NCBI GenBank assembly: GCA_024364735.1
Contig: JAGFNQ010000187.1
Location: forward strand, 449,130-513,129
Source: Boesenbergia rotunda
Lineage: Eukaryota > Streptophyta > Magnoliopsida > Zingiberales > Zingiberaceae
DNA length: 64,000 nucleotides
Reading direction: 5' to 3'
Shown: positions 1 to 9,388 of the stretch, in pieces
Layout: the number at the start of each line of letters is the position of its first letter
Numbering within the stretch: the first letter of the stretch is position 1
Notes under the pieces: generated by a model
Seen by the model: only the letters and a program-made list of their open reading frames with translations
Told to the model about the DNA's origin: nothing
Database searches by the model: none
Program-made: the position numbers and the translations under genes

Positions 1-222
1 GGCGCTGAGTTCCTCCCTTAACGTCAATATCCGCGTGGAACAGAAGCAGTTCCATATTCATCAGCCAACATCTTGGTGACTCGAGCAATTTGATCCCGCG
101 GTGGCATTACGAGAGAGATCATGCTTGTGCCGTTACCTCTGGCAGATTCCAACGCCTTGATTAGTTTCTTGATCTTCCAGATCTGAATTTTCTTATCGGT
201 TTCCTGATCATCTGCGAAGTCT
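1..222 (-). pseudogene. eRF1 (peptide chain release factor 1) fragment, broken
   Basis: Read on the minus strand, about 62 codons from near 216 down to near 34 are open. They match the N-terminal domain of eukaryotic release factor eRF1, including IWKIKKLIKALESARGNG, TSMISLVMPPRDQ and ADEYGTAS. eRF1 recognises stop codons in the ribosomal A site. In the family the NIKS motif follows directly after GTAS. Here the frame instead runs through an extra stretch of about 11 bp (near 33-43) to a TGA. Weak similarity to the following family sequence seems to resume down to position 1. No start codon sits in frame upstream; a stop lies just before the homology, although an acceptor-like TTCGCAG precedes it, so an upstream coding exon is conceivable. 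I favour a pseudogene or partial copy. The window edge cuts it, so this is not certain. Confidence 0.62.
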
Positions 223-1035
223 AATAAGTTTCAAGAATCAACACACTGATCAGATCACCTGTACAAGAGCCAAAATGCAAAGAGAAACTATTAAAAATTA
301 CTTATGGTACTAATTCAGAGTAAGATAAAAACAAAGCCGCTTTGATTCGAAATCGAAGTAGCAAACAGCGAGTTGTATGGTACAACATACAAAGTCATAT
401 ATGATAAACACACTCGACCTCGTTATGTCGACACCATGTGGAACTTGATCTAAAGATTCATATTTTGAGGAATTTCATTCATATCAGCTAGCGAGCAAGA
501 AAGGCAAAGGGAAATATTGTTTGGGGAAAAAAGCATAGTACCAAAACTGTTTCACAAGGCAGCATCTGTATAATTCATCTCATTTTCGAGTTTTCCAACA
601 TCAGGTTTCAACCAAAACCCAGCCAAAACCGTTCGGTCAGGTGTAGAAACTTGTTATATCCGGCTATGTTATGCTTCATATTGACTTGCAATCAAACTTT
701 AAATCAAATTAGTCCAACAAAATTGGAGTTTCAGTATCGGTATTGATGAAAATATCAATCATAGAAGGAAAAAAATGGATAGTAAAACTGGAGAAATGCT
801 CTTAGAATCTTGCATGATTGTTGTCTCTCTTATGCTAAAAGCAAGTGTTATAAGGCTGCGGTACGACTCGTCATTCAAGGAACCTTTTGAATTAGAAGTT
901 CGGGCAATTATGAACATGATCCAAAGAAAAATTACTGTGATAAGAATGAGAATGCTAAGATACAAATGAGGAATTGAAAAAACACTACTATTTGTAGCTA
1001 TGGTAGATAACAAAGGGTGCAAACATGTTCAGAAA
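223..1035. other. non-coding stretch, nothing recognised
   Basis: AT-rich sequence with only small unconvincing open frames. If the eRF1 fragment belongs to a real gene, this would be intron or upstream sequence on the minus strand. Confidence 0.4.
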
Positions 1036-1440
1036 TGATCAGTTGATTATATAGTTAGACAAGTTGAATCGACTAGGATTGAAGATTTGGTGTGATAGGA
1101 GGGCATCCAACAAAACATCAGTACCTACCAACACCGCTTGATGATGTTTGGCAATGATCAGTTGATTATATAGTTAGAGAAGTTGAATTGACTAGAATTG
1201 AAAATTTAGGACATCTAACAAAACATTAGTTGGGACAAACACCGCTTGATGATGTTTAGCAACGCTCGGTTGATTATATAGTCAGACAATTTGAATGATT
1301 AGAATTGAAGATTTGGAGTGATAGGAGGACATCCATCAAAACATCAGTTGGTAAAACACTGCTTGAAGATGTTCAGCAACGACCAATTTATTATATAGAT
1401 CAGTTGATTATATAGTTAGACAAGTTAATTCTAATCAATC
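1036..1440. repeat. tandem repeat, about 120-bp unit, 3+ copies
   Basis: Units share GTTGATTATATAGTTAGAC, a GAATTGAAGATTTGG-like core, ACATCCAACAAAACATCAG and ACACCGCTTGATGATGTT. Copies begin near 1037, 1155 and 1266, with a partial copy near 1385. A further diverged copy lies at 1636-1730, beyond a SINE-like insertion. Unit length drifts through small indels. Confidence 0.8.
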
Positions 1441-1448
1441 ATAGTGCC

Positions 1449-1625
1449 CTTAGAACTTAACACAGATGATAAGCGCATGATATTTGTGTCCAAATCGGTA
1501 AGGTTCGATCCCAGGGTTTCATCGCCTATAGAGTTCTTGTCATGTGCTTAACATCTATGCTCCTGTTGAACCTCCCTTCTTCGAGGTGGGACCGTTAGTA
1601 GGGGTTCGTTAATGTGACAGTTCCA
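1449..1625 (+). mobile_element. tRNA-derived SINE-like element
   Basis: A perfect polymerase III B box (GGTTCGATCCC) lies at about 1505-1515. A degenerate A-box region (ACACAGATGATAAGCGC) lies about 40 bp upstream, the spacing of a tRNA-derived promoter. The element interrupts the 120-bp tandem repeat, which resumes after it. The 3' end is not defined by a clear tail, so the limits are approximate. Confidence 0.45.
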
Positions 1626-1635
1626 TATTTTTTTT

Positions 1636-1735
1636 ATAGTTAGATAAGTTGAATCGACTAGAATTGAAGATTTGGTCTGATAGGAGGGCATCCAACAAAA
1701 GATCGTACGAACACCGCTTGATGATGGTGGCCAAC
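1636..1735. repeat. diverged copy of the 120-bp tandem repeat
   Basis: The sequence repeats the TAGTTAGATAAGTTGAATCG core, the GAGGGCATCCAACAAAA segment and ACACCGCTTGATGATG found at 1036-1440. It lies between two SINE-like elements, which implies that both inserted into a repeat array. Confidence 0.7.
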
Positions 1736-1925
1736 CAGCCCGCCGCCACGGAAGTTTTCTACCGGCCGCCAGGATAAATCGGAAAGCGCTCGCAGCGAGC
1801 GGTCCAGAAGCCCAACATCCCATGATTGCACGTCCCATTTGGAAGAAAAATTCCTAAGGATCGAACCGCAAATCCTTGGGAGACAATTAGTCGCCCTTCC
1901 GCTGTACCATAACCCTGGGAGCACG
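1736..1925 (-). mobile_element. tRNA-derived SINE
   Basis: On the minus strand an A box (TGGTACAGCGG, 1899-1909) is followed 42 bp later by a B box (GGTTCGATCC, 1858-1867). This arrangement is typical of tRNA-derived SINE heads. The GC-rich body continues to about 1736, where the tandem repeat resumes. Open frames read through this region are a by-product of its GC content. Exact ends and the parent tRNA are not determined. Confidence 0.6.
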
Positions 1926-2403
1926 ATGGTCTCCAGAAAGATACTACAGAAAGTTGCAATATAGCAAGCACACCATACCAGTAAATGTGGAACAGCTAAG
2001 TCATTTCCTTCCATTACAATGAACAAAAACTGTATTCTTTTGTGCAAAGAAACATCATTTCACTTGTTATCGAAGTGAATCCAAGGATATTATAACAACA
2101 ATTGGCCATATTCGAACTATTAAAGGGGGCAGCTACATGCATCTTATCTTGCAGTTGAAGAACATATAGTAAAAGGAGCTAAAAGGGCCAAACTGTCGCG
2201 CATGATATCTCTATCGAATTTGTTAAGGATCAAAATCCAGCTTCAAAGATTGAATCATGTGTTCAACAAATAACTTCAAAGCGTAACAGATCAGACACAC
2301 AGCATTTCGGGAGATAAGAGCAACCCATTTTACGATCAAAAAACATGAGTTTCCACAGAGACACTAATCGATAACGACAAAGTGTCGTACGAGAAGAAGG
2401 AAT
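1926..2403. other. non-coding stretch, nothing recognised
   Basis: No gene, repeat or element was recognised between the SINE and the GC-rich block that follows. Confidence 0.4.
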
Positions 2404-2900
2404 CGTCGAAGTTTATGCCAAATAAAGAGAAATTTTAAACGGAAGAACGAGCGGCGGAGCAGGAATCACCTTTGGGCGGCGCTGCGGCGGCACAAGGAAC
2501 GCTGCTATCAGAAAGGGGTTCCTTTTCGATCGAACGCGAGAAAAAGGTCCGACTTTTACACTTATACCCTCATCGTTCATTGAATTGGACTTTTCATCGC
2601 GACAAAAAATATAGGAACGTTTTGGAAAAGTTAATTCCATTCCCAGCATGTCGCCGCCGACGTCAACTTTGGTTGTTGCATCACTGTCGCGGAATCCGAC
2701 TTCTTCGCAGGCTGGAAGAGTTTCCGACAAAGGATCGATTCCCGGCAAAGGACCCTGAAAAGGTGGTTGCCTCAAGTGTTTCTTCCTTATTTTCTCTGCC
2801 GCGCCCTCAATTCTATGACAAAATCTCATCTTTTCCATTCGCAATTGATCCCGGTCCATGCTTATGGGCCCGGCTCGGCCCATGCTTATAGGTCCGGCCC
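2404..2900 (-). other. GC-rich block open on both strands; possible 5' exon of a minus-strand gene
   Basis: An open frame of 166 codons (minus, 2413-2913) faces one of 139 codons (plus, 2472-2891). Neither protein is recognised. Two GGCCCA-type motifs (near 2867-2882), common in plant housekeeping promoters, lie at the upstream side for minus-strand transcription. That would suit a 5' untranslated or first exon of a minus-strand gene such as eRF1 further left. This is inference from composition only. Confidence 0.25.
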
Positions 2901-2929
2901 AGCTTGCATACAACTAGGTCGGCCAGCCT

Positions 2930-3720
2930 AGCGCCTTGTCAAAGGAGATCAAGACCTAGGGCCAGATCGGTACCAAGCCTTCAGCCAACTCACTTCAGAC
3001 CCGGTTAAGGTTTTGGCATAGCTATCCTCTGTAATAGTGACCGTAAGGTTCGAGTTCATTCCAAGTCACCAGTTGGCACTACCGTGACACTACCATTCGA
3101 GGTTTTATCGCGATCCGCAGGAACATCCACTTCCTAACACAAGTCGCAGAAGGAGTAGGGGGGTCAGCACAGACCTGGTACCATTCAGGTCCGAATCGCG
3201 AATATCTCGCTGACGTCATGATCCCCCTGTCATACCCTGGCATCCCGTACCACAACCACCTACGGCTGTGTCAGGTCGAGCAGCATTTGACGGCGCTCGT
3301 CCATAAGCTGACAGCGCCCCTTTTCTTATTCCGGTATACGACACCTTATCCTGCCACCGTTGGCTATGCCTTGCTCTGTTCCCGCATATGACAAAAGGTG
3401 GCAGGGCGGGCAGAAGTTGTCACCTCCTCCCGCTATATAAGCTTCTCCGCTCCTCGTCGCCTAGGTACGCGCAATAGTGTTTTTGCTACTGTTTCATTGT
3501 CTTTGCTCTTCCACCACCAGGGACTGATTTGACCGTCGGAATGTCTTGCCGGGGATTTTTCTCGACGGGTTCGCTAACGGTGTTTTTCTTGCAGATCGAC
3601 GCCAACATCAGTAGCTCACGACCTTCGGGAGACCCACATGTTCTTGGAAGTCCACCTCACTCCACGACAAGATCAACAATCTACGGTAATTTCTTCTCAG
3701 TTCTGGTTTCAATCAGAACT
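2930..3720 (+). mobile_element. Gypsy-like LTR remnant
   Basis: The block has LTR features: a TATA box (CTATATAAGC, 3433-3442) after GC-rich U3-like sequence, a pyrimidine-rich R/U5-like part, and wording typical of plant Gypsy LTR 3' ends (GACTGATTTGACCGTCGG, CTCACGACCTTCGGGAGACC). No paired LTR, primer-binding site or gag is visible, so it is a solo or truncated copy. The open frame at 3529-4017 runs out of this block and is not a convincing gene. Ends were not resolved. Confidence 0.45.
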
Positions 3721-4240
3721 CTTTCGATCTCAATGCAGCTCTCTAGAAGAAGAAATTCGAACTGCAAAAGCTTAAATTTTCCATTCAAATTCGTGCTACC
3801 GAGTTCAATTTTTTTCAAAGGTTGGAACCGCCAACCCAGCGGCCCCTGGTGCTACCGAGTTCAAGCTCAGATGGTTCGTTGTCCGAGTCTCCGGAGACGG
3901 ATCCTGAACTACCAAAAAATGAATTTGCGGCCAGATGAAATCTCGTCAAATTGTGGCGGATGGAGATTAGAATACTCGCGTAGAATTCGGAGGTTCCACC
4001 TTAAATTAGTTAATTAATCTTCTGCCATCTTTGAATTCGAGGTTGACCACACCTTCTCTTCTTAAATTAAGCCAAGCAAATTCCTCACAAGCAGACACAT
4101 TGTATGGAAAATTCAACACCTCTCCCATCGCTTCCTTCGCCAGCATTCAATCCCTCCATCTCTTTCCATGGCCGCGTCTCTTCTTCGGCGATCTTGAGCG
4201 GGGAAGAGGGAACAAATCAGCAATGAAGCTCGAGAATATC

Positions 4241-4248
4241 TATAAAGA
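4241..4248 (+). promoter_or_regulatory. TATA box upstream of the Cys-motif gene
   Basis: TATAAAGA lies 38 bp upstream of the ATG at 4279. A start about 30 bp downstream would give a very short leader and would exclude the ATG at 4255. Confidence 0.4.
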
Positions 4249-4278
4249 GATTCAATGGTAGAAAAGCTAGCGCCTTGC

Positions 4279-4692
4279 ATGGAAATGGAGGAAGACAGGT
4301 GCGAGAGGCACCCACAATGGAGGCGCTCCCTCGGCGTGTGCCCTCTCTGCCTCACCGAGAAGCTCTCCAATCTCTCTTCCGCTAATTCTTCTTCTTCTCC
4401 TTCTCCTCCTCCTTCCTTGCCGTCGAATTCCAACAACTTATCTCCCTTAGTTTCTCCTCCTCCTCTTCCTCCTCCTCCTCCTCAGCATGGATTCGCCAGA
4501 ACAAGGATTTCAGAGTTTCAACGGAAGCTTCTAAACCAGAGCCCGATGCTTTCGTCCGTGTTCGGGAAGCAGAAGCAGAGAAAAGGGGAGGAGAAGAAGG
4601 CAAACAAATGGTGCTTCTGGTTCAGAATCAAGCATTCAGAGGACATAACGGAGATGCAGAGTTACTCATTTAAGGAACGAGTTCTTCTTTAA
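4279..4692 (+). CDS. short plant-specific protein with N-terminal Cys/His motif
   Basis: Single open frame of 137 residues from the ATG at 4279; an in-frame ATG at 4255 would give 145, and one at 4285 would give 135. The N terminus carries C-x2-H (residues ~8-11) and C-x2-C (CPLC, ~22-25) in the context CERHP...LGVCPLCLTEKLSNL. This resembles the zinc-ribbon-like start of DUF740/OCTOPUS-type plant proteins, a resemblance recalled from memory. A Ser/Pro-rich low-complexity stretch follows with a run of prolines (~60-75), then a basic region (KQKQRKGEEKK) and a WCFWFRIK patch. No function can be assigned. Codon phase is open throughout and the conserved-looking Cys motif argues that it is real, but it could be a fragment of a longer family member. 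Confidence 0.55.
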   Translation: MEMEEDRCERHPQWRRSLGVCPLCLTEKLSNLSSANSSSSPSPPPSLPSNSNNLSPLVSPPPLPPPPPQHGFARTRISEFQRKLLNQSPMLSSVFGKQKQRKGEEKKANKWCFWFRIKHSEDITEMQSYSFKERVLL

Positions 4693-4924
4693 TGTTTGAC
4701 GATCGAATTCTGTAGATCAAACTATCCAAATCAACATTTTTTTGGTTCCTTTCATATCAAGTTCAAAATGTAGTCCGTTGGAGAGATCAAGTTCTTCAAG
4801 TTTCTATGATTTTGTATATATTCTCTGGGAAATAATTCATTATATATAACTGTTAAAATTAAGATTATAATTTTAGCAAATTTAAAAATCCCATGGAATA
4901 ATTCTTTTTTTTTCCGTGAAAATT

Positions 4925-5308
4925 CCGGGCAGGGATCCTCTGGTCCCAAAATCCCTAATCCATTCCTGGTCCATACTAAAATTACGGCGGGATCGTGATT
5001 GCGATCCGGCCGCAATTTATTTCGATCCCCTCTAGGGTTCACCGTGTCCCTCAGGTTATAGTTTGGGTTCGGACGGGTGGCCGGAGGCCACCCGACGGCC
5101 TAAACCTTAAATCCGGATTTAGGATTTAGGGTTTAGACCGCCGGGTGGCCTCCGGCTACCCGTCCGAACCCAAACTATAATCTAAGGGGCACGGTAAACC
5201 TTAGAGGGGATCGAAATAAATTGCGGTCAATCGCAATCACGATCCGACCACAATTTTAGTGTGGACCAGAAATGGATCAGAGATTTTGGGACCAGAGGAT
5301 CCCTGTCC
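4925..5308. mobile_element. fold-back MITE with 7-bp target duplication
   Basis: The two halves are near-perfect inverted repeats, so the 384-bp element can fold into one long hairpin. The ends read GCAGGGATCCTCTGGTCCC and its complement. The centre has nested palindromes (GGGTGGCCGGAGGCCACCC and relatives). GAAAATT flanks both sides (4918-4924 and 5309-5315). It has no coding capacity. It lies between the Cys-motif gene and p23. Confidence 0.85.
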
Positions 5309-5315
5309 GAAAATT

Positions 5316-5823
5316 TCATGTTTCTCCGACTCCAATAAAATCTATAAAATTAGAAAATATATTTTTATATAAATTTAAAATCTCAATTTAAAATTCAGAT
5401 AGGAGGTCATGACTTATCGGAATTTATTTATTTTGATTTGAATTAGTCCACCAATCATTTTTAATTCTAAATTCGATAATATAAATTGAAACGGATTAAT
5501 TTTTTTTGAATGAATAAAAAAAATTAAATATCAAAAAAAAGGTATAAAAAATATGATAAGTACTCTACAAATTATGAAATTATAAAAAGTTGGTATCACT
5601 AATCATTTTAAAATGTTTTAAAAATATTATTTAGGTTCGTAACCTTGATTTATCATATCTATTATTGACTTGGGGTGAGTTTACGCCACCAGTAAAATAT
5701 TTTAAAATAGAATATTTAAAATAAAATAAAAAAATAAATCGGATAAAGGCTCTTTTTCTTATTCTACCGCACGGACAACAATGAGTACAAATAGGCCCGC
5801 GGATTGTAAGCCAGCCCAGCCCA
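5316..5823. other. AT-rich intergenic sequence upstream of p23
   Basis: No gene was seen. The last 60 bp contain GGCCCGCGG and repeated AGCCCAGCCCA motifs, resembling site II type elements of plant housekeeping promoters, immediately before the p23 TATA box. Confidence 0.4.
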
Positions 5824-5830
5824 TATAAAT
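5824..5830 (+). promoter_or_regulatory. TATA box of the p23 gene
   Basis: TATAAAT preceded by GCCCA motifs. A transcription start near 5855 would place the short upstream frame at 5866 and the p23 start at 6015 in the leader and first exon. Confidence 0.55.
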
Positions 5831-5865
5831 GGACGGGTGAGATCATTCTCAGGAAAGCGGCGTCG

Positions 5866-5976
5866 ATGGATCCAAAGAACTCTCTAGGTTTCCACCGAAG
5901 CTTCTCTTTCCCACGCCTTCTCTGTCAAAGTCTCGACGCTCAATTCATCGTTGGATTTTACGCTTTACTCTTCTAA
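5866..5976 (+). other. upstream ORF in the p23 leader, 36 codons
   Basis: ATG at 5866 opens a frame of 36 codons ending at TAA 5974-5976, which is 38 bases before the p23 ATG. It lies after the TATA box, so it should be in the transcript. It shows no recognisable domain. If translated, it could lower p23 translation. Confidence 0.45.
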
Positions 5977-6014
5977 AAATTCCTCATCGATTCTCGCGTT
6001 CTCTTCTAATTTCC

Positions 6015-7935
6015 ATGTCGAAGATGAGGTAGGCCTTCGGCGCCTTATTTTTTTAGTTCAGCGGGATCGATTTTTTTTTTTTTTGTTGCTGTTATGGGAT
6101 TTTTTAGCATCGTGTTTGAGCTAGGGTTTTAGATTTTGATCACTGGATGTGCTAGGTTGGCATAGTTGTCCTTATGAGAATGACCTCAGTTGCCTCTTCG
6201 AGGCTATGTTTTTCTTTTTGAATTTTCAACTCCTGGATTTAAAAAATGTTTTTGTTCCCTGTGAAATTTAGTTACGAGAGTCCTTCACAACAACCATACG
6301 AAGCACAGATTTGGGTGTCTTCAATCTTGCAGTATGAAATCTGCCAATTTCTTTGTACGTTTCTTGAAGTATAGCTATTGGGAGGGGGAAAAAACTTGGA
6401 TTATATTGAGCAAATTACAATTTAATTCTCATGATCCTAGAGTATGTCTTGTTTTTTCAGGTCGCCATTTGCCTAACTCCAGAGTTTGTCTCATTACTTG
6501 CAAAACACAATTTGTTTTTTATATATAAGAAATGATTAGCTTGTTGTTTCCATTTTGAATGATTACCTTGTTGGTTTCCTGCGTCTATAGCCGACGTCCA
6601 TCTACAACCATATGAAGCACAGATTTATGTGTCTGCAATATTTTGGTATCGAATTTGCCAATTTCTTTGTACGTCTCTTGAGGTCTAGCTATTGGGAGAA
6701 AAAAAGAAAGAAACTTGAATTATATTTAGCACATTACAATTTAATTCTCATAATTTCAGAGTATGTCTTGTTTTTTTAGGTTGTCATTTGCCTATGCTTG
6801 TTTAAGTCCAAAGTTTGTTTCATAGCTAGCAAAAACAAAATTTGCTTTTTCTATATACGAAATGATTACCTTGTTGCTTCCATTTTGAACGATTACCTCG
6901 TTGATTTCCTGCATCTGTAGCCGACATCCATCTACAAAATGGGCGCAAAGATCTGACACAATTTATATCACAATTGAACTGCCGGATGCAAAGGATGTTA
7001 ATCTCACATTGCAGCCAGAAGGTCGTTTCTACTTCTCTGCAACTAGTGGAGCAGAGAACATTCCGTACGAACTTGATTTCGAGTTGTTTGACAAGGTTAA
7101 CGTGGATGTAAGTACCAAAAGAATCTGTTTGACTACAGATGTAACACCTTGAATTCACTATTCAAGCCCCTAGATTTACATGAACATTGCAGGAGAGTAA
7201 AAAAGCTATTGGCTCGAGGACCATATCCTACCTCATCAAGAAAGCTGAGAAGAAATGGTGGAGCAATCTGTTAAAGCAGGGAGGGAAGCCTCCTGTCTAT
7301 TTGAAAGTCGATTGGGACAAGTGGATTGATGAAGAAGATGAGAAGGAAAATAAATGTGATTACTTTCTCCTTTTGATAGTTTGTTACTATATATTGCAGG
7401 AGCAATTGAAAGTTGAAACTCCATTTCTTGATTTCTTAATTTGTGTGTGTTTGTGTGCAGCCGAGGGCATGAATTTTGATGGCATGGATTTCTCGGTGGG
7501 TTATCTTGCCTAAATATGAAGAGAATGCCGTCAATCAATACTCATTGTAGATCCTCATCTTTGCTTTAATGTGCAGAACTTGAATATGGGTGGCGGGGTT
7601 GACGACGAGCTTGATGGCGATGATGAAGAAGATGATGATGATGAGTTCGCACATCCTGCTGATAAGGATGGAGGTTAGTTTTTTCCATTGTTTGGCACAC
7701 AAAGAGCAACGGTTAGTTATCATCCTTGCTATGTTATATTCTCGTTGAATGCCATCGAATGACACCCATGTCTTGTTCATACTCGCGCTCGCAATATTCA
7801 TTTGATTATGATGATTGTGATTGAGTTGTAGATTGCTGTTAATTCGATGTTGTTTCTTCAGCGGACGATGCCGAGGAAGCCAAGCCAAATGGAGAAGACA
7901 CTGCAGCTACCAGTGAATCTGAAAGCAAAGCATGA
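6015..7935 (+). CDS. HSP90 co-chaperone p23 (CS domain), six exons
   Basis: Exons 6015-6028, 6921-7107, 7193-7355, 7461-7495, 7577-7673 and 7862-7935 join in phase to 189 residues; introns are GT-AG. p23 binds the ATP-bound closed form of HSP90 in the cytosol and nucleus and stabilises client complexes. A CS domain occupies residues ~6-115, with the family signature SRHPSTKWAQRSD near the start, LPDAKDV, GRFYFSATSG, and the conserved PPVYLKVDWDKWIDEED at its end. A Gly/Met segment (FDGMDFSNLNMGGG) and a strongly acidic tail follow, as in other plant p23 proteins. The in-frame ATG at 6024 gives the usual family start MSRHP; 6015 adds three residues. The exon 3 donor (AAAT/gtgatt) is weak but gives the correct frame. 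Intron 1 carries a duplicated exon 2 start (see separate entry). Close spacing to the TATA box at 5824 supports the 5' end. Confidence 0.93.
6290..6930 (+). repeat. about 310-bp tandem duplication in p23 intron 1
   Basis: Sequence from about 6290 to 6605 is repeated from about 6606 to 6930. Both copies contain the CATA(C/T)GAAGCACAGATTT start, AATTTCTTTGTACG, ATTACAATTTAATTCTCAT, AGAGTATGTCTTGTTTTTT and the 3' intron end with the first bases of exon 2. The copies have diverged by substitutions and short indels, so the event is not recent. Confidence 0.85.
6581..6615 (+). other. decoy splice acceptor and pseudo-exon start
   Basis: GCGTCTATAG followed by CCGACGTCCATCTACA copies the true acceptor and exon 2 start at 6911-6936. 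Splicing exon 1 to 6591 would keep frame for seven codons and then meet TGA at 6613-6615. It would give a truncated product and a probable decay target. Confidence 0.6.
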
Positions 7936-8530
7936 CTACATATCTAGCAGCATTGTGGTCTTTAGACCTTTTCTCTTCCCTTCTTGACTTCTTTTCAAAG
8001 TGTGTCTTTTGCGAAACTCTTGCAGTCGGAGGATAATCATATCGTTTGCTAAACGCATGTAGTCGAGAATGTCTTACTGGATTGGAGATTTAGCAAATGT
8101 GGTATCTTGTTTTGAGCATGGACTGTGTAATGCTAGTAGTAGTTACTTTTTCTTCACACTTGGAGGACTAAATGAGCAAGAGAAGAGTCCAAAGAGGGTC
8201 AGTTCCGTCCGATAATGGTTCGACCGACTCGATCAAATCCTCATCGACATATATTTGGAAATTTTCAGCTCATATCTTCATGTTCTTGCATTAGTTATTT
8301 ATAGTAGAAGTGATGCACTCATCAATCCATCATTTTTTAGTTTTTTTTTAAATGATACATAGATGTCGAAAATTATCTAAATGTGTTATTCTAGCATTAG
8401 TGTTTTGATATTTTGCACTACGTATATAAACTTAAATCGTTAAACACTTTAATTCAAAAAATTTTATCCATATAAAAAAATGTTTGTCTCGACCTTTCAT
8501 TAAAGCATTTACTTCCACCTTAATTAAGTT
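7936..8530. other. p23 3' region and AT-rich spacer
   Basis: No gene was seen. The first 200-250 bases probably hold the p23 3' untranslated region; no clear polyadenylation signal could be singled out. Confidence 0.4.
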
Positions 8531-8620
8531 GCCCGTCCGCGGGTAATTGGTTGCGGATAGAATCCGCTTACCCGAACGAGAGTTTGATTCTCGTTTTTTG
8601 TTAAATACAGCAGACAGGAT
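8531..8620 (+). repeat. tRNA-like, SINE-head-like structure
   Basis: Nested complementary arms (CGGGTAA with TTACCCG, enclosing GCGGA with TCCGC) are followed by a CGAGA/TCTCG stem with a 7-base loop containing TTTGAT. This resembles a degenerate tRNA anticodon and T arm. The B-box-like GAGTTTGATTCTC is imperfect. It is probably a decayed tRNA-derived element in the KH gene promoter region. Confidence 0.35.
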
Positions 8621-8739
8621 TTCCGATGCTGTGACTAGTCGATTTCGTGGGCCCCTCTGTTATTTGCTATTGTATATGTACTTAATTACAATTGGTGTTT
8701 CGGCTAAATTCCGGGAACAGCTTCTAATAGGTCTTCGTG

Positions 8740-8747
8740 TATAAATA
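8740..8747 (+). promoter_or_regulatory. TATA box of the KH-domain gene
   Basis: TATAAATA precedes a GC-rich leader exon that ends at 8840 with a good donor (CTCGAG/gtatgc). Transcription would be expected to start near 8770. Confidence 0.55.
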
Positions 8748-8764
8748 AGCGAGCTCGGAGCCAT

Positions 8765-9388
8765 GTTTAGGATCGTTTGCTATCGCGCTAGGGTTTCCGC
8801 AGGGCCCGAGGATTCCCTCAGAGACAACAAAGATCTCGAGGTATGCGATTTCTTTTGCTTCTGTTAAATTGGCTCCTTTGTATCTGCAGATCTCTTGCTT
8901 TACATTCTCTGGCGCGAACTTCAATCGCCTCGGTTCTGGATTTGGGGTTTTTTAGGTTAGCGACCTGAAGATGGTCGTCGAAGGTTCTCTTTTGCATCCG
9001 GAGTGAGGATCTTGTCTTCATAGTTCTTCTCCTGCCTAATTGATCTTCCCCGTTCAAGTTCAGTAAAAATGAATATTTTTTTCTATGATAGCGGTATACG
9101 TTGATTATGACTTAGAGGTTGAGTTTTGGTATTCATGCAGTATATGTGCATGTTCGCATGAATTAAATCGATCCCTGTGCTGCAGATACTTCTATAGTCT
9201 GTTAATTTTCCAAAATTAGATCGAATTGCTTCTGTTCATCCGCACTTTGTATGCAAAGAAATTCTCTTTTAGAAAAGGAAATTGTTTGCCATTAGATTTG
9301 TCATAACTTTCATGTTATTTTGATTCAAGTGCGAATATTGTTCTACAGTTGATATTTGTTCTAGAAGATAAAACCACAGTTGAAAGCA
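8765..9388 (+). other. 5' untranslated exon and leader intron of the KH gene
   Basis: Leader exon to 8840, intron 8841-9364 (acceptor TTTGTTCTAG), then 24 bases to the ATG at 9389. The frame from an upstream ATG at 8763 stays open through the exon (26 codons) and across the junction into the main frame (8 more codons). Whether 8763 is transcribed is doubtful, because it is only about 16 bp after the TATA box. Confidence 0.5.

Noticed and set aside
2472..2891. 139-codon plus-strand frame facing a 166-codon minus-strand frame
   Set aside because: Neither resembles a known protein; kept only as a low-confidence GC-rich block.
3529..4017. 162-codon frame as a gene
   Set aside because: It starts inside a Gypsy LTR-like remnant, has no domain and runs into unrelated AT-rich sequence.
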